DNA of 64,000 nt, taken from NCBI RefSeq assembly GCF_022605725.1, contig NC_065549.1, positions 1 to 64,000 of the forward strand. The letters are read 5' to 3'. Made by a program: the position numbers and the translations under genes. The notes beneath the pieces are model-generated. The model searched no databases, was not told the origin of the DNA, and was given only the letters and a program-made list of their open reading frames with translations. Every line of letters begins with the position of its first letter. Positions within the stretch are counted from its first letter, which is position 1. Below, piece by piece: positions 9,490-21,235 of this stretch. This DNA is from Anthonomus grandis grandis (Eukaryota; Arthropoda; Insecta; Coleoptera; Curculionidae).

Positions 9490-12092
9490 TTACTAAATCA
9501 CCACAAATAAAATACCAAAAATCAACTATAATTAAATTGAATCACTGAAATTCTTTTGTAAGGACTCCAAAGGATAACCAAATAATTATTAAAATATAGT
9601 ACTTTAATCACTCCTAATTTTAGCGTTTAATAAATCGCAATTTAATCAAAGTAATCAAATCAAACTACTTTCTTAATGAAAAATTAATCATTTGAAGGAG
9701 CAATCTAATAATTAAATAATAATAATCTAAAATCGATAAATCATTTTAAAAATCAACTTTTTTATATTTTTTTCAATTAGGTGTAAATCTGTGATACCTT
9801 ATGTAACGTTCAAGGTAAATTTTACAACTCAAATAAAAATTTTACCTATAATCTAAATGAATCCGAGCATAATCAATTAGAATTCGCCAATCCCAAAATC
9901 ATTGATAATCAATCTTGACCCAAAATCTATATTAAATCAAATCAAATGATTGCTAATTAACAATCCTAAATCAAAGTCTTTTATTATTATTTATCTAATT
10001 TTTTTTTAAAATCTTGTGCAGACTAAATCGACATAAAAATTCAACAAATAAAGACTAGTTTAATAGGAATCAAAAATATAATAAGGGCAAATTGGAAAAA
10101 CCTCACCGAATTAATCTTGGCTTCTTTCTGCTTCCATAAATCCATCAAATTAAAGTCCTAAGAAATTCCATATACGGCACTGTTTTTAATCCAAAATGCA
10201 AATCAAAATTGCTGTGAAATCCAATCAGGTGTGTTTTATTAATGGTTCAATCAAAATCCGGATCGATAGAATGGCACTGGTAGAATCAAAACTTCCATAG
10301 GCACACTTTAAATTAAACTTTTTTTAAATTCTACAACATATAAATCTAGTTCAGCTTACATAAAATATACATCTTAATGCTATTAAGGCAAGACAAATAT
10401 AAACTAAACGGGGATATATAGAAAAACGCAACACACAGACAGGCAAGTGTTTTTTCGAAACTCCCCTCTTCTAGACCGACCCAACGGTTTTTACCGTTTG
10501 TGTCCGTCCGCAAGCGTTTGTCGGCAAGCGTCAAATAGAACTCAAAGGCGGTCTTTTCTTTGTCGGATATTTGCAGCTGGCTGAAAACACCGACCACGGC
10601 GTCACATGACACATCACATAGTAAAATATATTGAATTCTGTGGCCGTCAGAGTGCCGTTGTAATAAAGCGACTAGATAATAAATTTATGTATAAATCACT
10701 TTTTTTACAACTACTTTTTCTACTTTTTCTAATAAATTTTTTTTTAATATTTTCAATTCAGGTATTTTTTGTAATAGAGTCAATCAAAATTAACTTTGAA
10801 TGCTTTAATCTGATCAAATTTTGATGAGTTTTAGATCGATCTGTTTTTGGTTTAACAGATTTAGAATTGATTCTATTAAAATGAATTGTTATAAAGCTTA
10901 CAAGAGTTATAGTTTTAACGTTATACAATATTTTAAATTTGGAATCCAAATAGGTAATCAGGCATTTTTAAGATAGAGATAATTTTCCAGATAAGAAGCG
11001 TAATTTAAAAAGGTGTGGCTTAAAAAATCACCTATTATATTATTAGAAAGCACTTACATAAATATTTATGAAAGAAAAGCACCCGGTAGGTTGTGTAAAC
11101 AAAATAAACCGCGATATGTAGACCGTCGTAGGTCGAGGTGCTATTATTTAAATAAGACACCCCTTTCAATAAAACACGAAATATATTTTTAAAACGACTG
11201 TTTCTAACAAAGATTAGAAGGGAACTGCCATTATACTTTTTTTATAGATCATTTTACAAAAACTGTAAAACAAAGAAATCACTGTATTATACAAAAATAA
11301 AAGAAGTGCTGAATATTAAATACGCTGGACCCTCAGCCGAGAGTGTTTACATTATCCGCATTGGGATAAAGAAAATAATTACTGTGGCGGTCTCTTAATC
11401 GTCGGAGTCGGAAAGATTGATGTATTGATAATGGTTCTTGGGTGATATGACCACAGATACTTCTTAAAACAAACTAATATAATGACATAAAATAATTATC
11501 AAATTATTAAATGTACTTATTCGTATAGTTAAACTCGTAAGACTCTAATCCACTCTGTTTAAACACAACAGCCAAACGCCCAAATCTTAAAACTGAAACA
11601 TCAACAAAAACGATATCGTAACATAAACAAATATAATGGGTTCCTGGATCTTACAGTTGATTAAAATTATATTTATTTAAATTGGTACAAAACAGAATCT
11701 TAACTTTAAGTTACTTTCACGGTCTTTTCTCGACTGCCTAAAAAATTACCCACCATCCCTATTCAAAAGGGTCAACGGGATATCACTGTAATATGATATC
11801 TACAAACAGACTCTTATTTATTGGTTCTTAGAATTAGCCGGTCCACTGGTGAAGAATGTTTTGCTTAGGCATGACCATATAAATTCAATAATTATAACAT
11901 TTTTAGCAATATTAAATATTTTAAAAGACCCTCTTCTGAATGTCTGAAAAGGTCATCGTCGAATTATTGTTTTCTAGTGTGGATGGTAAAACCGTATATT
12001 AATTTTTCTTTGGTGTTTTAATTACGTGCTCTACTCAATTTTTCCATACATCACTTTCGAATTCTACACCAGTGCAAGTCACAAGGGTGTGT
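9490..12092. other. Non-coding stretch; possible LTR/leader of neighbouring relics
   Basis: 2.6 kb of AT-rich sequence. The less AT-rich patch 10430-10620 contains a minus-strand open frame of 88 codons with no recognisable family and might be LTR sequence of the BEL relic. No paired LTR was found by eye. Nothing else is supported. Confidence 0.35.
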
Positions 12093-13500
12093 TTACACGG
12101 AAAAATTAAATGCGGAAAATATTCTTCTTCTATAGATGGTCTGATTAGGGATGTGTATCGATAAGAAGTTTAGCTGGAGGGTTTTGTAATTGAATGTAAT
12201 TGAATCTACTTGGAAACTGTTTATATTTAGGACGGATTTTCGTCTGGAGGGCTGTAGGGAAAATTTTCTTCTTGTGTATCTTGTTGTTTTCAACTTTCGT
12301 AATCTTGGATATATTCTATTTCTTCACTGTATTCAGGAGATTCGAAGCAATTTTCATATTCTGATTCTTGGGCAAAATGTTCATATTCTTGTTGATAGTG
12401 GGCTTTGTTATCCGCAATATAGGATAAGTCAAATGGATTTCGATTTTGGGGAAATGACCCAATGCGCATATGAACATTAGAGCCATTTTTACTTATTCCA
12501 GATGGTATTCTACTAGTTGTAGACATTGGAGTTGGGGGATTTGTTGGTTTGTAGGAATTTTCTCTAGAAAATACATTTTTTTTGGTTTCCCAAAGACTTA
12601 TGCATTAGCGGGAAAATGTTGACGTATTGGTCGAGGTTGAATATTTACAGGTTGGCTCGGAAATTGTTGTTTAGGAATTGCACTTGCCTTTTTTGGAGAC
12701 TGGGGTTGAATACTGTTATTTAAAATATGATTTAAAGCTGGTAAATGATTAATTAAAGGTTGTTGGATTTGTGAAGGCATATAATACATATGAGTAAGGT
12801 TTTGATGGTTATTTATTTGGCGATGTATTCTATTTTTGTAAATATTAAAATTTTCTTGTCGTGGAATAAACGAACGAGCATTAATTTGTTGTTCAATTAG
12901 GGAATGATTTTAAACATGTCTTGTGCACCTGCATCATCAATGTTTTTAGGGTTGTGCAACATTAAAATAGTTCGAAGTTCACTTGGAGATTAAAACTGTA
13001 ACGGCCGTTTGTTCTAATAAGGCGTCTTTAGTGACTTGAATAAAGGTAGTATCGGCAGCAATTTTTAAAGAAATACGAGATTTTAAAAGTTTTATTCTTT
13101 CGATAAAGTCAAAAATCGAGTCAGAAAATTAAGCTGTTGAGCAAGAACTTGTCTATTTATTCGATCACCAAAGCGTTGTCTTAAACCGTCTTTTATATTG
13201 GGACAGGTAGCCAAATCTGGTTTACAAAGTAAGAAATCGCTTGCTTCTTCGGTAATTTTATAGGAAATTGCAGCAAAAACAAATTTTTTAAGAGATTCAT
13301 CGGTGGTGCCTATATAATATCTATTATAAAACTTATCTACGCTTGAAATAAAAAACTCTAAAAGTTCGCTATTGATGCCTGTAAATATTTTGAGGTTAAT
13401 CTCTTTAGCTGCTGTAAGAGTACACATATTTAAATTTAAAGGATTTAACGTAATATTTGAAAGATTTTCTATAAGAGTGTTAACGTCAATTTCAGAATGT
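12093..13500 (-). pseudogene. Ty3/gypsy-type gag relic
   Basis: Minus-strand reading starts near ATG 13502 (MSHSEIDVNTLIENLSNI). It gives a gag capsid-like stretch, with LLEFFISSVDKFYNRYY, then LATCPNIKDGLRQRFGDRI and QQLNFL to about 13120. After frameshifts there are DFIERIKLLKSRISLKIAAD, SELRTILMLHNPKNID (about 12990-12930), proline- and glutamine-rich linker (12789-12598), and PMSTTSRIPSG to YIQDYES at 12526-12290. Order and style match insect gypsy-group gag. At least four frameshifts or stops break it. A primer-binding-site-like sequence lies upstream at 13798-13808, supporting an LTR element with its 5' end to the right. Downstream pol is not recognisable. Confidence 0.6.
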
Positions 13501-13797
13501 GACATTAACTTTACTAAAATTAAGATGAAAAATAATGAAATGTAATTTAAAAATTTAACTAGTGTAAACGAATTATTTCGCACTTTTAGTATTTTTTTTT
13601 TAAATACACACAACAATTGTATAAGGTAAAATATAAAAATTATGGGAACAGAAAGGAAAACTCACTTACGATTTTTGTCTTCGCAACTGTGGTCTTCTTG
13701 CCTTGGTTACTGTTTCAGCAAACAGTTAATACTGACGATTTTCTGGGCTTCGGCAATGTTTTTGCAAAACCAGGAACCCCTGTGACACCTACACGAA

Positions 13798-13808
13798 CGA
13801 CTGCGCCA
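13798..13808 (-). other. Primer-binding-site-like sequence (TGGCGCAGTCG)
   Basis: On the minus strand TGGCGCAGTCG lies ~300 bp 5' of the gag relic's start. The same TGGCGCAGTCG start is used as a tRNA(Ser)-type primer-binding site in 17.6/297-like gypsy-group elements. It would mark the inner edge of a 5' LTR lying to the right; LTR limits could not be fixed. Confidence 0.5.
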
Positions 13809-13814
13809 GTGATA

Positions 13815-14359
13815 GAATTATATATAAATACTAACTTTTTAAAAAAATTAAATTTATTCAAATAATTTTAAACAAAAAAGGTTGACTATCTATTTAACTA
13901 CGATCGTTACTACTCGAGCTTATGTTACCACTTGATATCTTTTCTTAGTGATGATGAATATGCTTTCATCTGATCTGATAAATCAAAGAAATATTTGCAT
14001 TTATTATATGATTTCACAATTTCAGATTTTTGTACTTTCCCTTCCCTTTGCTTCACCGTTATTAATTCATCAGTGTGCTTAGTACTGAGTACCAAGACAT
14101 CCCTCTTATTATAAGATATCCCTCCACTTGAGTACCACTAGTTCTGTGACGCTTTCTGCTGCAGTAGCAGTTATTTTTTTGGAACTTGAAAACTATATAT
14201 CCACGTTGAATACATGCAGCTGTAAGAACCAAATTACTTATTGTGGCCACATGTATCCGACTTAACAGAAAAACCAAATAAGAAAGAAAAAAATTTGGGC
14301 ACAGAAGCCATTTTTTTGTTTAATAATGTGGCAACTTAACGTGTTAAGGCAGGTCTAAG
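13815..14359. other. Putative 5' LTR remnant / intron of the MIF4G gene
   Basis: Lies between the primer-binding-like site and the splice acceptor at 14359. It has no coding signal. It may include the 5' LTR of the gypsy-type relic, but no second LTR copy was found to confirm it. Confidence 0.3.
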
Positions 14360-15552
14360 ATCTAGTAAAATTGAAAAAGTCAACTCTCGAGAGGCTTTTA
14401 GCCAATATGTTGTTATTTTCAGAGCGAGTTTTGATTCAATTTACGAAGCCAGCTTGGCAGATCCAGAAACAGGAAGTAAATTAGTACAACTAATCGCCTG
14501 CAGAACATTTTTATCCCAAGAAATTCACAACCAAAATATTAGGATGATGTTTATCCAAAAATTACAACACAGTTTTGAAAGTATATATATGAACATCTTT
14601 TAATGAAAGTTCATTTGCATGATTGTAATGGTTTTTCAGCTTGCGCCCAATTACAATCCTCCAGCCCAAATTTATTTAGGAACAGTGTGCATCTGATGGG
14701 GGAGTTTTTCAACAAAGCCAGGATGGCCAACGGGCAACATTTTACAATTATGTCTACCCCACTGTTGTCTTATTTGGACATGCTACTTGATTCTGGGGAT
14801 TGTATGGACCTCAAACTATTTACTACGCAAGTAATAAAAATGTTCCTTCTGTTTAAATGTTATGCATGTAAACAGGGTAGAGTATATTATCGTGGCAAAT
14901 TCTTTTTCAGTTATACTTAAATGGCAACACTCTTAGGCAAGAATGCCCAGACCGGGTTACCGAAATAAGAGGCAAAATAAGACTGATCCTAACCACAGAC
15001 CAGACTTATAATACAAAAGAGTCAAAACTGTGGCTTCTTTTAGCCATAGAAATTATCATCAACAAATTCTCCTTCTCAGCTGAAATTTATAATTACTACA
15101 AAGTACACCTCGGAGATCATGCAATGGCCTTTTTCCAGGGTTCTCACGAGTCTCACGAAACCTTACCCGACCAACCGGTTCACAGGAATCATCTGAACCA
15201 ACAGAACCATCAGAGGGGCATAAATGTCGTCAAACCATTAGATGCTCCCTCTAATTCAACTCAAAATATCAATTTAAGAAAAGGTCCAGAATTACGAGCC
15301 AACACTTTGAATGCGCGGTTCCACAGGAATAAACAACTTCTTCCAGAAAAAGAGGCGGGTCCAAGTGGTCGGGACCTAAAGAGCAAGGGCGGGGAAAAAA
15401 ACAATGTTAAAGATGAGAGAGAGAAAAAAAATGGGGAGTATCAAAGGAAGAACGGCGGCAATAAAAAAAGGGGGCAATATAAGGGGCCCAAGACGGGCCG
15501 GAACGGGTGGAGTGAACACGATGATCGCTGTTATCAGAATTGCCCGTGGTAA
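14360..15552 (+). CDS. MIF4G-domain protein (translation/mRNA-binding factor, PAIP1/CTIF/MIF4GD-like), exons 2-4
   Basis: Three exons join in frame: 14360-14580, 14640-14830 and 14911-15552. The introns of 59 and 80 bp start GTATAT and GTAATA and end TTTTTCAG. The product has VNSREAFSQYVVIFRASFDS, then NSVHLMGEFFNKARMANGQ and LLSYLDMLLDSG, then KLWLLLAIEIIINKF and YNYYKVHLGD. This is an alpha-helical MIF4G repeat array as in cytoplasmic proteins that bind eIF4A, eIF3 or the cap/poly(A) machinery. Roughly 140 C-terminal residues are low complexity, basic and rich in N/K/G, ending GWSEHDDRCYQNCPW; they could bind RNA. The TAA at 15550 is followed at once by AATAAA. The N-terminal exon is probably at 7934. 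Which MIF4G subfamily it is cannot be settled by eye. It appears intact. Confidence 0.72.
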
Positions 15553-16176
15553 ATAAATTTTTGCAACTGGTAATTCTGATATCAGAAAATAATCAAATAA
15601 ACTGATTTATTATTATACTGTTTGTATTTTATTTAACAAATTTTATTCTAACATTTCCCCAATACGTTAAAAAATACTCTAAATTAGATTCAATGAAGCC
15701 ATTGAAGATCACCTTTTTTGTATTTTCTTTCGCATTTTATTTGCTTTATTTTTGATCGTTTTAAATTTTTATATGATTAAAACTAAATTAAAAACTAATT
15801 ATCATATAATTAAAACTAGAATCTACTTCTACCTTTTCTTTAAATCTCACAATTTTTTTTTTCTTAATTTATTGAAATTATTTCAACTGAGTCATTTAAT
15901 GGCTGTTGACGGATCTGGGAATGTGAACCATTATTATCTGGACTAAGATCTACACTTCCAAGTATGTTTTAGTTCGAAAAATATTAACTTGGGATTAAAT
16001 TCTTTAATAAATTTCCTATTTCCTTTATAGACCGCAACATTTTTAAGTTGAACTAAATAAGCTCTGATGATATAAATTTTCTTACAATTCTATTTTTTTT
16101 TCACGATTTTTCCATCGTGTTCTTTGTTTAAATTAAATTTTAACTGAAGCATTGTTTTTAAATCGTGCTAGTTCTT
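15553..16176. other. 3' flank of the MIF4G gene, non-coding
   Basis: Contains AATAAA motifs directly after the stop codon and again around 15596, suitable for polyadenylation. The remainder is AT-rich with no gene. Confidence 0.4.
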
Positions 16177-16392
16177 TCATATTTTTTTAAATTTAAATTT
16201 GTTTTTTTCTATAAATGAATAAACTTTATTATGCTTCACTTCAAGAACTCCATTTCTCAAATTTATATTCATACATGCATTGGCTGGTATGTTTTTACAA
16301 TCTAAGGGCATATTCCTAAAGTCTAATAACGCCAGATAAGGATCTTTTTTCTCCAGATAACATTTTTTTAAATATATTTTGAACATAAGCAC
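16177..16392 (-). pseudogene. Retroelement integrase C-terminal fragment
   Basis: The minus-strand frame reads KKDPYLALLDFRNMPLD, the conserved stretch after the integrase core of Ty3/gypsy-type elements (usually followed by a SPAQ..GR motif). Here the following residues diverge (CKNIPANACMNINLRNGVLE). It is a short isolated fragment, probably from a different copy than the gag relic at 12-13.5 kb because of its position upstream of that gag. Confidence 0.55.
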
Positions 16393-17604
16393 TGCGCTCT
16401 TTGCATTTGACTGAGAAAAAAAGAGAAAACGTGATAAAACTCCCAGCTCTTGTTAAAGCTTTTAAACATCCTGAATTTTAAATTTGTGAAACAGTTGGAA
16501 GAAAATAACTATTTTAACTTGAATTATAGTTGAGATGTTAAGTCATTATTTAATTGTACAACCTCAACAAATTTAGAGAATCATTAAAAAATTGTTGATA
16601 GAGAAACGAGAATAATGAAATTTTTCTAAAATTTCACTTCTAAATAAAAACCTTTGCCAATACGCTGTATAAATCTCAGCATCAACTTCAAAATCTATAT
16701 TATCAATAAAATTTAATGCCAAAAGCTCAAGAAAGAGTATGAGCAATAATCAATTTTTTTCCAGGTTTATAAACAAGGCTAAATTAATTTTTAAATAAAT
16801 TAAAAATGTAAGGTTAAATTAATTAATTTTTTAATTGCATTATTCTTTATAATTACATTTACAATCTCAATCTGGACGGACATAAGTGAAGAGGTTTTTT
16901 AACAATTACTAGTAGAAGTTTATGATTTATTCATCATTAAGAATAATTTTTCAAAAAACATATTGTTGAAACCAACCCACAGACAACTGAAAAATTTGTC
17001 TAGTTATTTAATTATTTAGGTGTTATTGGTCTACACATATTCTCAAAGCACCCCAAGATTTATAAATACTGACAATATTTAACAACTGGATTAACCCATT
17101 CAGTACTTACCGTTAGCCTTTTTATAATGCGTCGACTCTAATTGACCTACATTTAATTTTTCTGCTAAGGACATAGGAAAATTTCTGGTAATAGGTATAA
17201 TAATAATTGTGTGTATTACTAAAACACTACTGCATTTGGTTTCAAACTTATATATTACACTTATATAAACATGTTAAAAATTATACATATATTAACATTT
17301 AATTAATCCTATCATTTTGAGATTCGCAAGATTGTATTTTCCCAAATAACTTCCCTTTAATACAGCCTAGCAACCCCAAAATCAGAAAACTGTCCATTCT
17401 ACAGCCAAATACAATAAATTGATTACTATTTCTTAATTTATATTTTAAATAAGATTAGCTAACTACAGGCAAACAATGTCTGGTATAGGATAGCTTAATT
17501 TCATACTAGTACATTGCAATCCATTTACATTAAAACCAATTTGCTGCAAAACACAAGAATGATATATAAATTTGATCCAATATCAAATTTGAAGCTGAAT
17601 GACC
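16393..17604. other. Non-coding stretch
   Basis: AT-rich, no supported coding region. A minus-strand donor-like GTAAGT sits near 17108 but has no evident exon attached. Confidence 0.35.
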
Positions 17605-17708
17605 TTATTCACCTGTAGCCTCATTGTCCAAAAGGTCCCTGACATTGCATCCACCCACCCAATCCACCAGCTGCCAGATGACTGCTGTTGCTGATACAAG
17701 GAGGAAAC
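17605..17708 (-). CDS. Candidate terminal exon of a minus-strand gene (membrane-like tail)
   Basis: On the minus strand an acceptor ending TTTTCGTAG is followed by two bases and then 33 codons to a TAA at 17607-17605: FLLVSATAVIWQLVDWVGG then CNVRDLLDNEATGE. The base composition is clearly richer in G+C than the surroundings. The first half is hydrophobic, like the end of a transmembrane segment, and the tail is acidic. I do not recognise the family. Upstream exons would lie to the right on this strand, beyond the plus-strand gene, and were not found. Confidence 0.4.
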
Positions 17709-18080
17709 CTACGAAAATAAATCATAATTAAAACACAAATAGAATAAATCACTATTATTTTTATTGATTCCGTGAACTTTTGTGGTCTCAAATTTTATAT
17801 TTTTATTAAAACAAATTGTTGACCACTATTATGCCTATAAATAGGATTTTTTTAAATTGCTATTGAAATTATAAAAATCTGTCAAATGATTATACTTATG
17901 ATTTGGAAAACATTGTTAAATAAATTGTAAAATGGAATTCTGGTGAAGGCAAATACCCGCAGCTTTCTTAATAATCTTTTAAATTCATAAAATAATTACA
18001 TATTCTATACTATTTCGGTGTTAATAGTAGATGGATACTCAGAACACAGTGAATAATTATTGTTTTTTATTGCCTTATAG
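17709..18080. other. Intron of flanking genes / non-coding
   Basis: AT-rich. Its right end is the acceptor TATTGCCTTATAG that opens the exon at 18081; otherwise nothing recognised. Confidence 0.4.
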
Positions 18081-21070
18081 AAAACCGCGGCTAAAAGGAA
18101 GAATACATCGACGGCTGATAGTGATGATGGAAATTCAAGACTCCGTTTGACGACTATCATTCCACCGGGAAGAAGAGAACGAGATAGCATTAAGTTCGGT
18201 CCTTGTCCGGACGCTTATTTAAAAGGCCGCTTCGATATTGATAGCTATTTCGTAGCGGCCTCTTCTTTGAGAGGACTGAACTTACCGTCATCTATTAACA
18301 TATTGGACGGTCAAAGATACCAAATTTTTGAAAATCAAAAAGCACTGCCCTCGCTACTATGCAAACTACATGCAATGAAAGTAGACACAAAGGACAAAAT
18401 GTTGTACGAAGTGAGATTCGCCAACTACGGATCAGAAACGATCTACGCGGTCTTTCTGGTAAGAAGAGCAACAAACTCTCGCGAAAGGGATGAATTAAGA
18501 AGCACCCACTATGGTAAAAGTTTGGTAGAAGAAGCAAAGGCTGCCTTGAACGAGCTACCGAAGAAGAGTCAGTCTTCGAAGCATTATGTTCATGGCAGAC
18601 AACCACACTCTGCAATTACAAATACCGTGTTTCGAGAGAACTATGAGCAGTTCATTCCATTGTTTGAACGACGGCTATGTAATCTACGAAACAGACACAC
18701 ATTCGTAGAATACATATTTTTTTATTATTGCAAACATGGACTAAAGGACCAGCAATTCGATGACATATGCACACAAATACAAGGTCTCATTGCTTCCAAC
18801 ACACACATTTTGCTCGTCCAAATGCACATTGGAATAACTTTCAACAGCCCGACGGACACTGGCATATTATTAAATATAGAGAGGGCACAGACGGCAATTG
18901 GCAAAAAAATGTGTGCAAATAGACCTTATTTCCTGAAGAAACACGGTTATTTATTTGGACGTGACCTTGATCCTATTTACAAAGGATCAATTAAATATAT
19001 GCAATCTTATGCGACAGTGATACATAAGTTCAGCAGTAAGGTGTACAAACTGTTATTGTTATATGTTTTGACGAACGGATTTGCGACTGGAAATAGGTGG
19101 AATATCCAGTCGCAAAGACAACCGACGGAGAGATTCTTTACAGAATTGTTCGACCTATACCAAAACCTCTATGAACAGATCGATATAAGGCTAGAAGTGG
19201 TACAGGAGTTCTGGACGAAGGAGCAACTGGATCGCAATCGATTCTTCGACCAGTTTTATGACGCTACGCAAACACCACCAAGACGATCGGCGAATTATCT
19301 GCCGATAATCCTTGATAAATTAGTTAAAGAAAATGCATTCGTGTTGATACAAAATTTCAAAGAATATATCAATCAGGTAATTGGACCGGAAATGCATTTT
19401 CTGGAAGCAATGATGAACTCTGTTCATTTAATACCACTTCGAACACTGGTCAGCCATACATATCTCGCGGAACAGAAAGCAATCGCTTTCTTCGACGGCA
19501 ACCGGCAGAGATATGCTGATAGACTAGTGAATAGCCTGGACACATCGAAAACACTTGACAAAGTGAAATGTTTGTACACCAATCCAAACTTTACCTTAGA
19601 CGATAATTTATTTAAGGAAGGCTCCTTTATTTTTAATCGTATGAAGCACATACACTATGAACAGGGGCCAATTTATTATCAGCTACTTTTCAAAAACTGC
19701 AGAGAGTTATCATCGAGACAAAATAACGGAAACGGACCAATTCAAATACCCACCATTTATGATGACTTTGACACTCAACCCTCTGCAGTTATTATAGTAA
19801 AAGTACTTTTAATCAATGTTGCTGTAGTTCGCCACTATCGTGTCAGGAAGGAATTGGTGGTGGGACTGCAAAGAAAAGAGTTCAATCCCCTGACATTCTT
19901 CAATAGGCCTTATCAGCAGGACGGAGAAGAACCTTCTACTCTGTTCACTCCCCAACAAGTAGAAGAGTCATTAACAAAACCTATTGATATGCTGATGGCC
20001 CTGTTTGTGAGTCAAACAGCTTCCACTCTTTTGCAGAATGAAAATGGTGCAGAGAGAACTTACCTTAAAAAGTTCATAAAAGAGTATGTGAGAAGGTGGC
20101 CATTGTTTCTCCTAGATGAGAAAACAAAGTCATTCGATAGATGGGCGAACATTTTAAGTAGCGAGGGCATAAAAAAAATTAGCCACGAAAGGACGCCAGC
20201 AACACTTTCGGGCAAAGCAAGAAGCTTGCTTAATCTTGAGAAAAATCATGAAAAAAAAGAAATTCATTTACTAAAGAAGCAAATTCAGTTGACACTCGCG
20301 GAGCGACGGATCAAGGATGAGCGTACTAAACTTGAGCAGAAAAAACAGGAACTCGATGAGCAGGAGAAGCGCCTGTTAGAGTTGAAAAAAGAAATAGAAG
20401 GATGTAGTATTAGTGGCAATCCTAATACGCATCCATCTACTTCCGCTTCTACTCAATCTGCTCAAGTGCAAAATCAAAACGCCATCATCGTCACTACTGG
20501 TGTTCGTCAAAATGAGGTAAAGCAAATCAAATAAATACATTTTTTAAAACGATTTCCAAAATTATTTGTAAATAGACTGAAATACAAAATCATGATGAAG
20601 GTGAAGGGGCGTCAAGGGAAGTCGTCCTAGCCGTTACATCTCCGGTGCCATCTACGAGCATTAGTGCAGATAATCAGGTATATTTTAATTATTCAAATCC
20701 TTTGTTTTCATAATTAATTTTTACCATTTTATACATAAAGGTGACGACACAACCAGAAATAAAGAAATATTTTCCAATATTTCTTCAACAAAGAAAAGAA
20801 GACGCAAAAAAGGAACAGAAGAATAAAACACTAGATTTTTGGACAGACAAGGACATAAGCAACTTAATATCTAACGTTGTCTATGCAAAACAACATAACA
20901 ACTGTTACTATATTAAATATGCTTGGCAAAAAATGGGCATGACAAGGAGCATCAAAGCCTACAGAAATAAAGTCGAATCTCTTATGAAGCAGTGCAATCA
21001 AAATAAAATGGCATTCATCACCTCATATAATATAACAGCGAAAGATGCTGATATATTCATAAGAACATAG
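18081..21070 (+). CDS. Unrecognised ~955-residue protein with coiled coil and Myb/SANT-like C-terminal segment (three exons)
   Basis: Exon 18081-20516 (812 codons) opens in phase 0 after acceptor CCTTATAG. An in-frame TAG at 18078 shows this is an internal exon, not the true start. Donor GAG|GTAAAG, exon 20576-20677 (34 codons), donor CAG|GTATAT, and exon 20741-21070 (109 codons, stop TAG) all join in phase 0. The N-terminus is basic (KTAAKRKN). The first ~600 residues are rich in aromatic residues and match no family I know. A long charged coiled coil (LAERRIKDERTKLEQKKQ) spans about residues 710-770, then an S/T/Q linker. The last exon holds FWTDKDISNLI...YIKYAW...RSIKAYRNKVESL, spaced like a Myb/SANT helix-turn-helix. 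ATTAAA at 21100 may be the poly(A) signal. The first exon may be 7132-7149. A transposon-derived origin cannot be excluded. The exon-intron structure is seen directly; function is unknown. Confidence 0.72.
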
Positions 21071-21235
21071 ATTATTCCCTATTTTCTTTTGTACTTACCA
21101 TTAAAGTACAATTAGATTTAGGTATAATTGACGGCAACGATAATCTATTTTCTTTGAATTGATTATCCGGACATATTTAATAGCCTTTGAATGAAATTTT
21201 CTATGGACAGTGTGCTACTGTGCTTCTTAACTTGT

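Noticed and set aside
10346..10612. 88-codon minus-strand frame
   Set aside because: No family recognised and no conserved motif; could be LTR sequence. Mentioned only in the gap entry.
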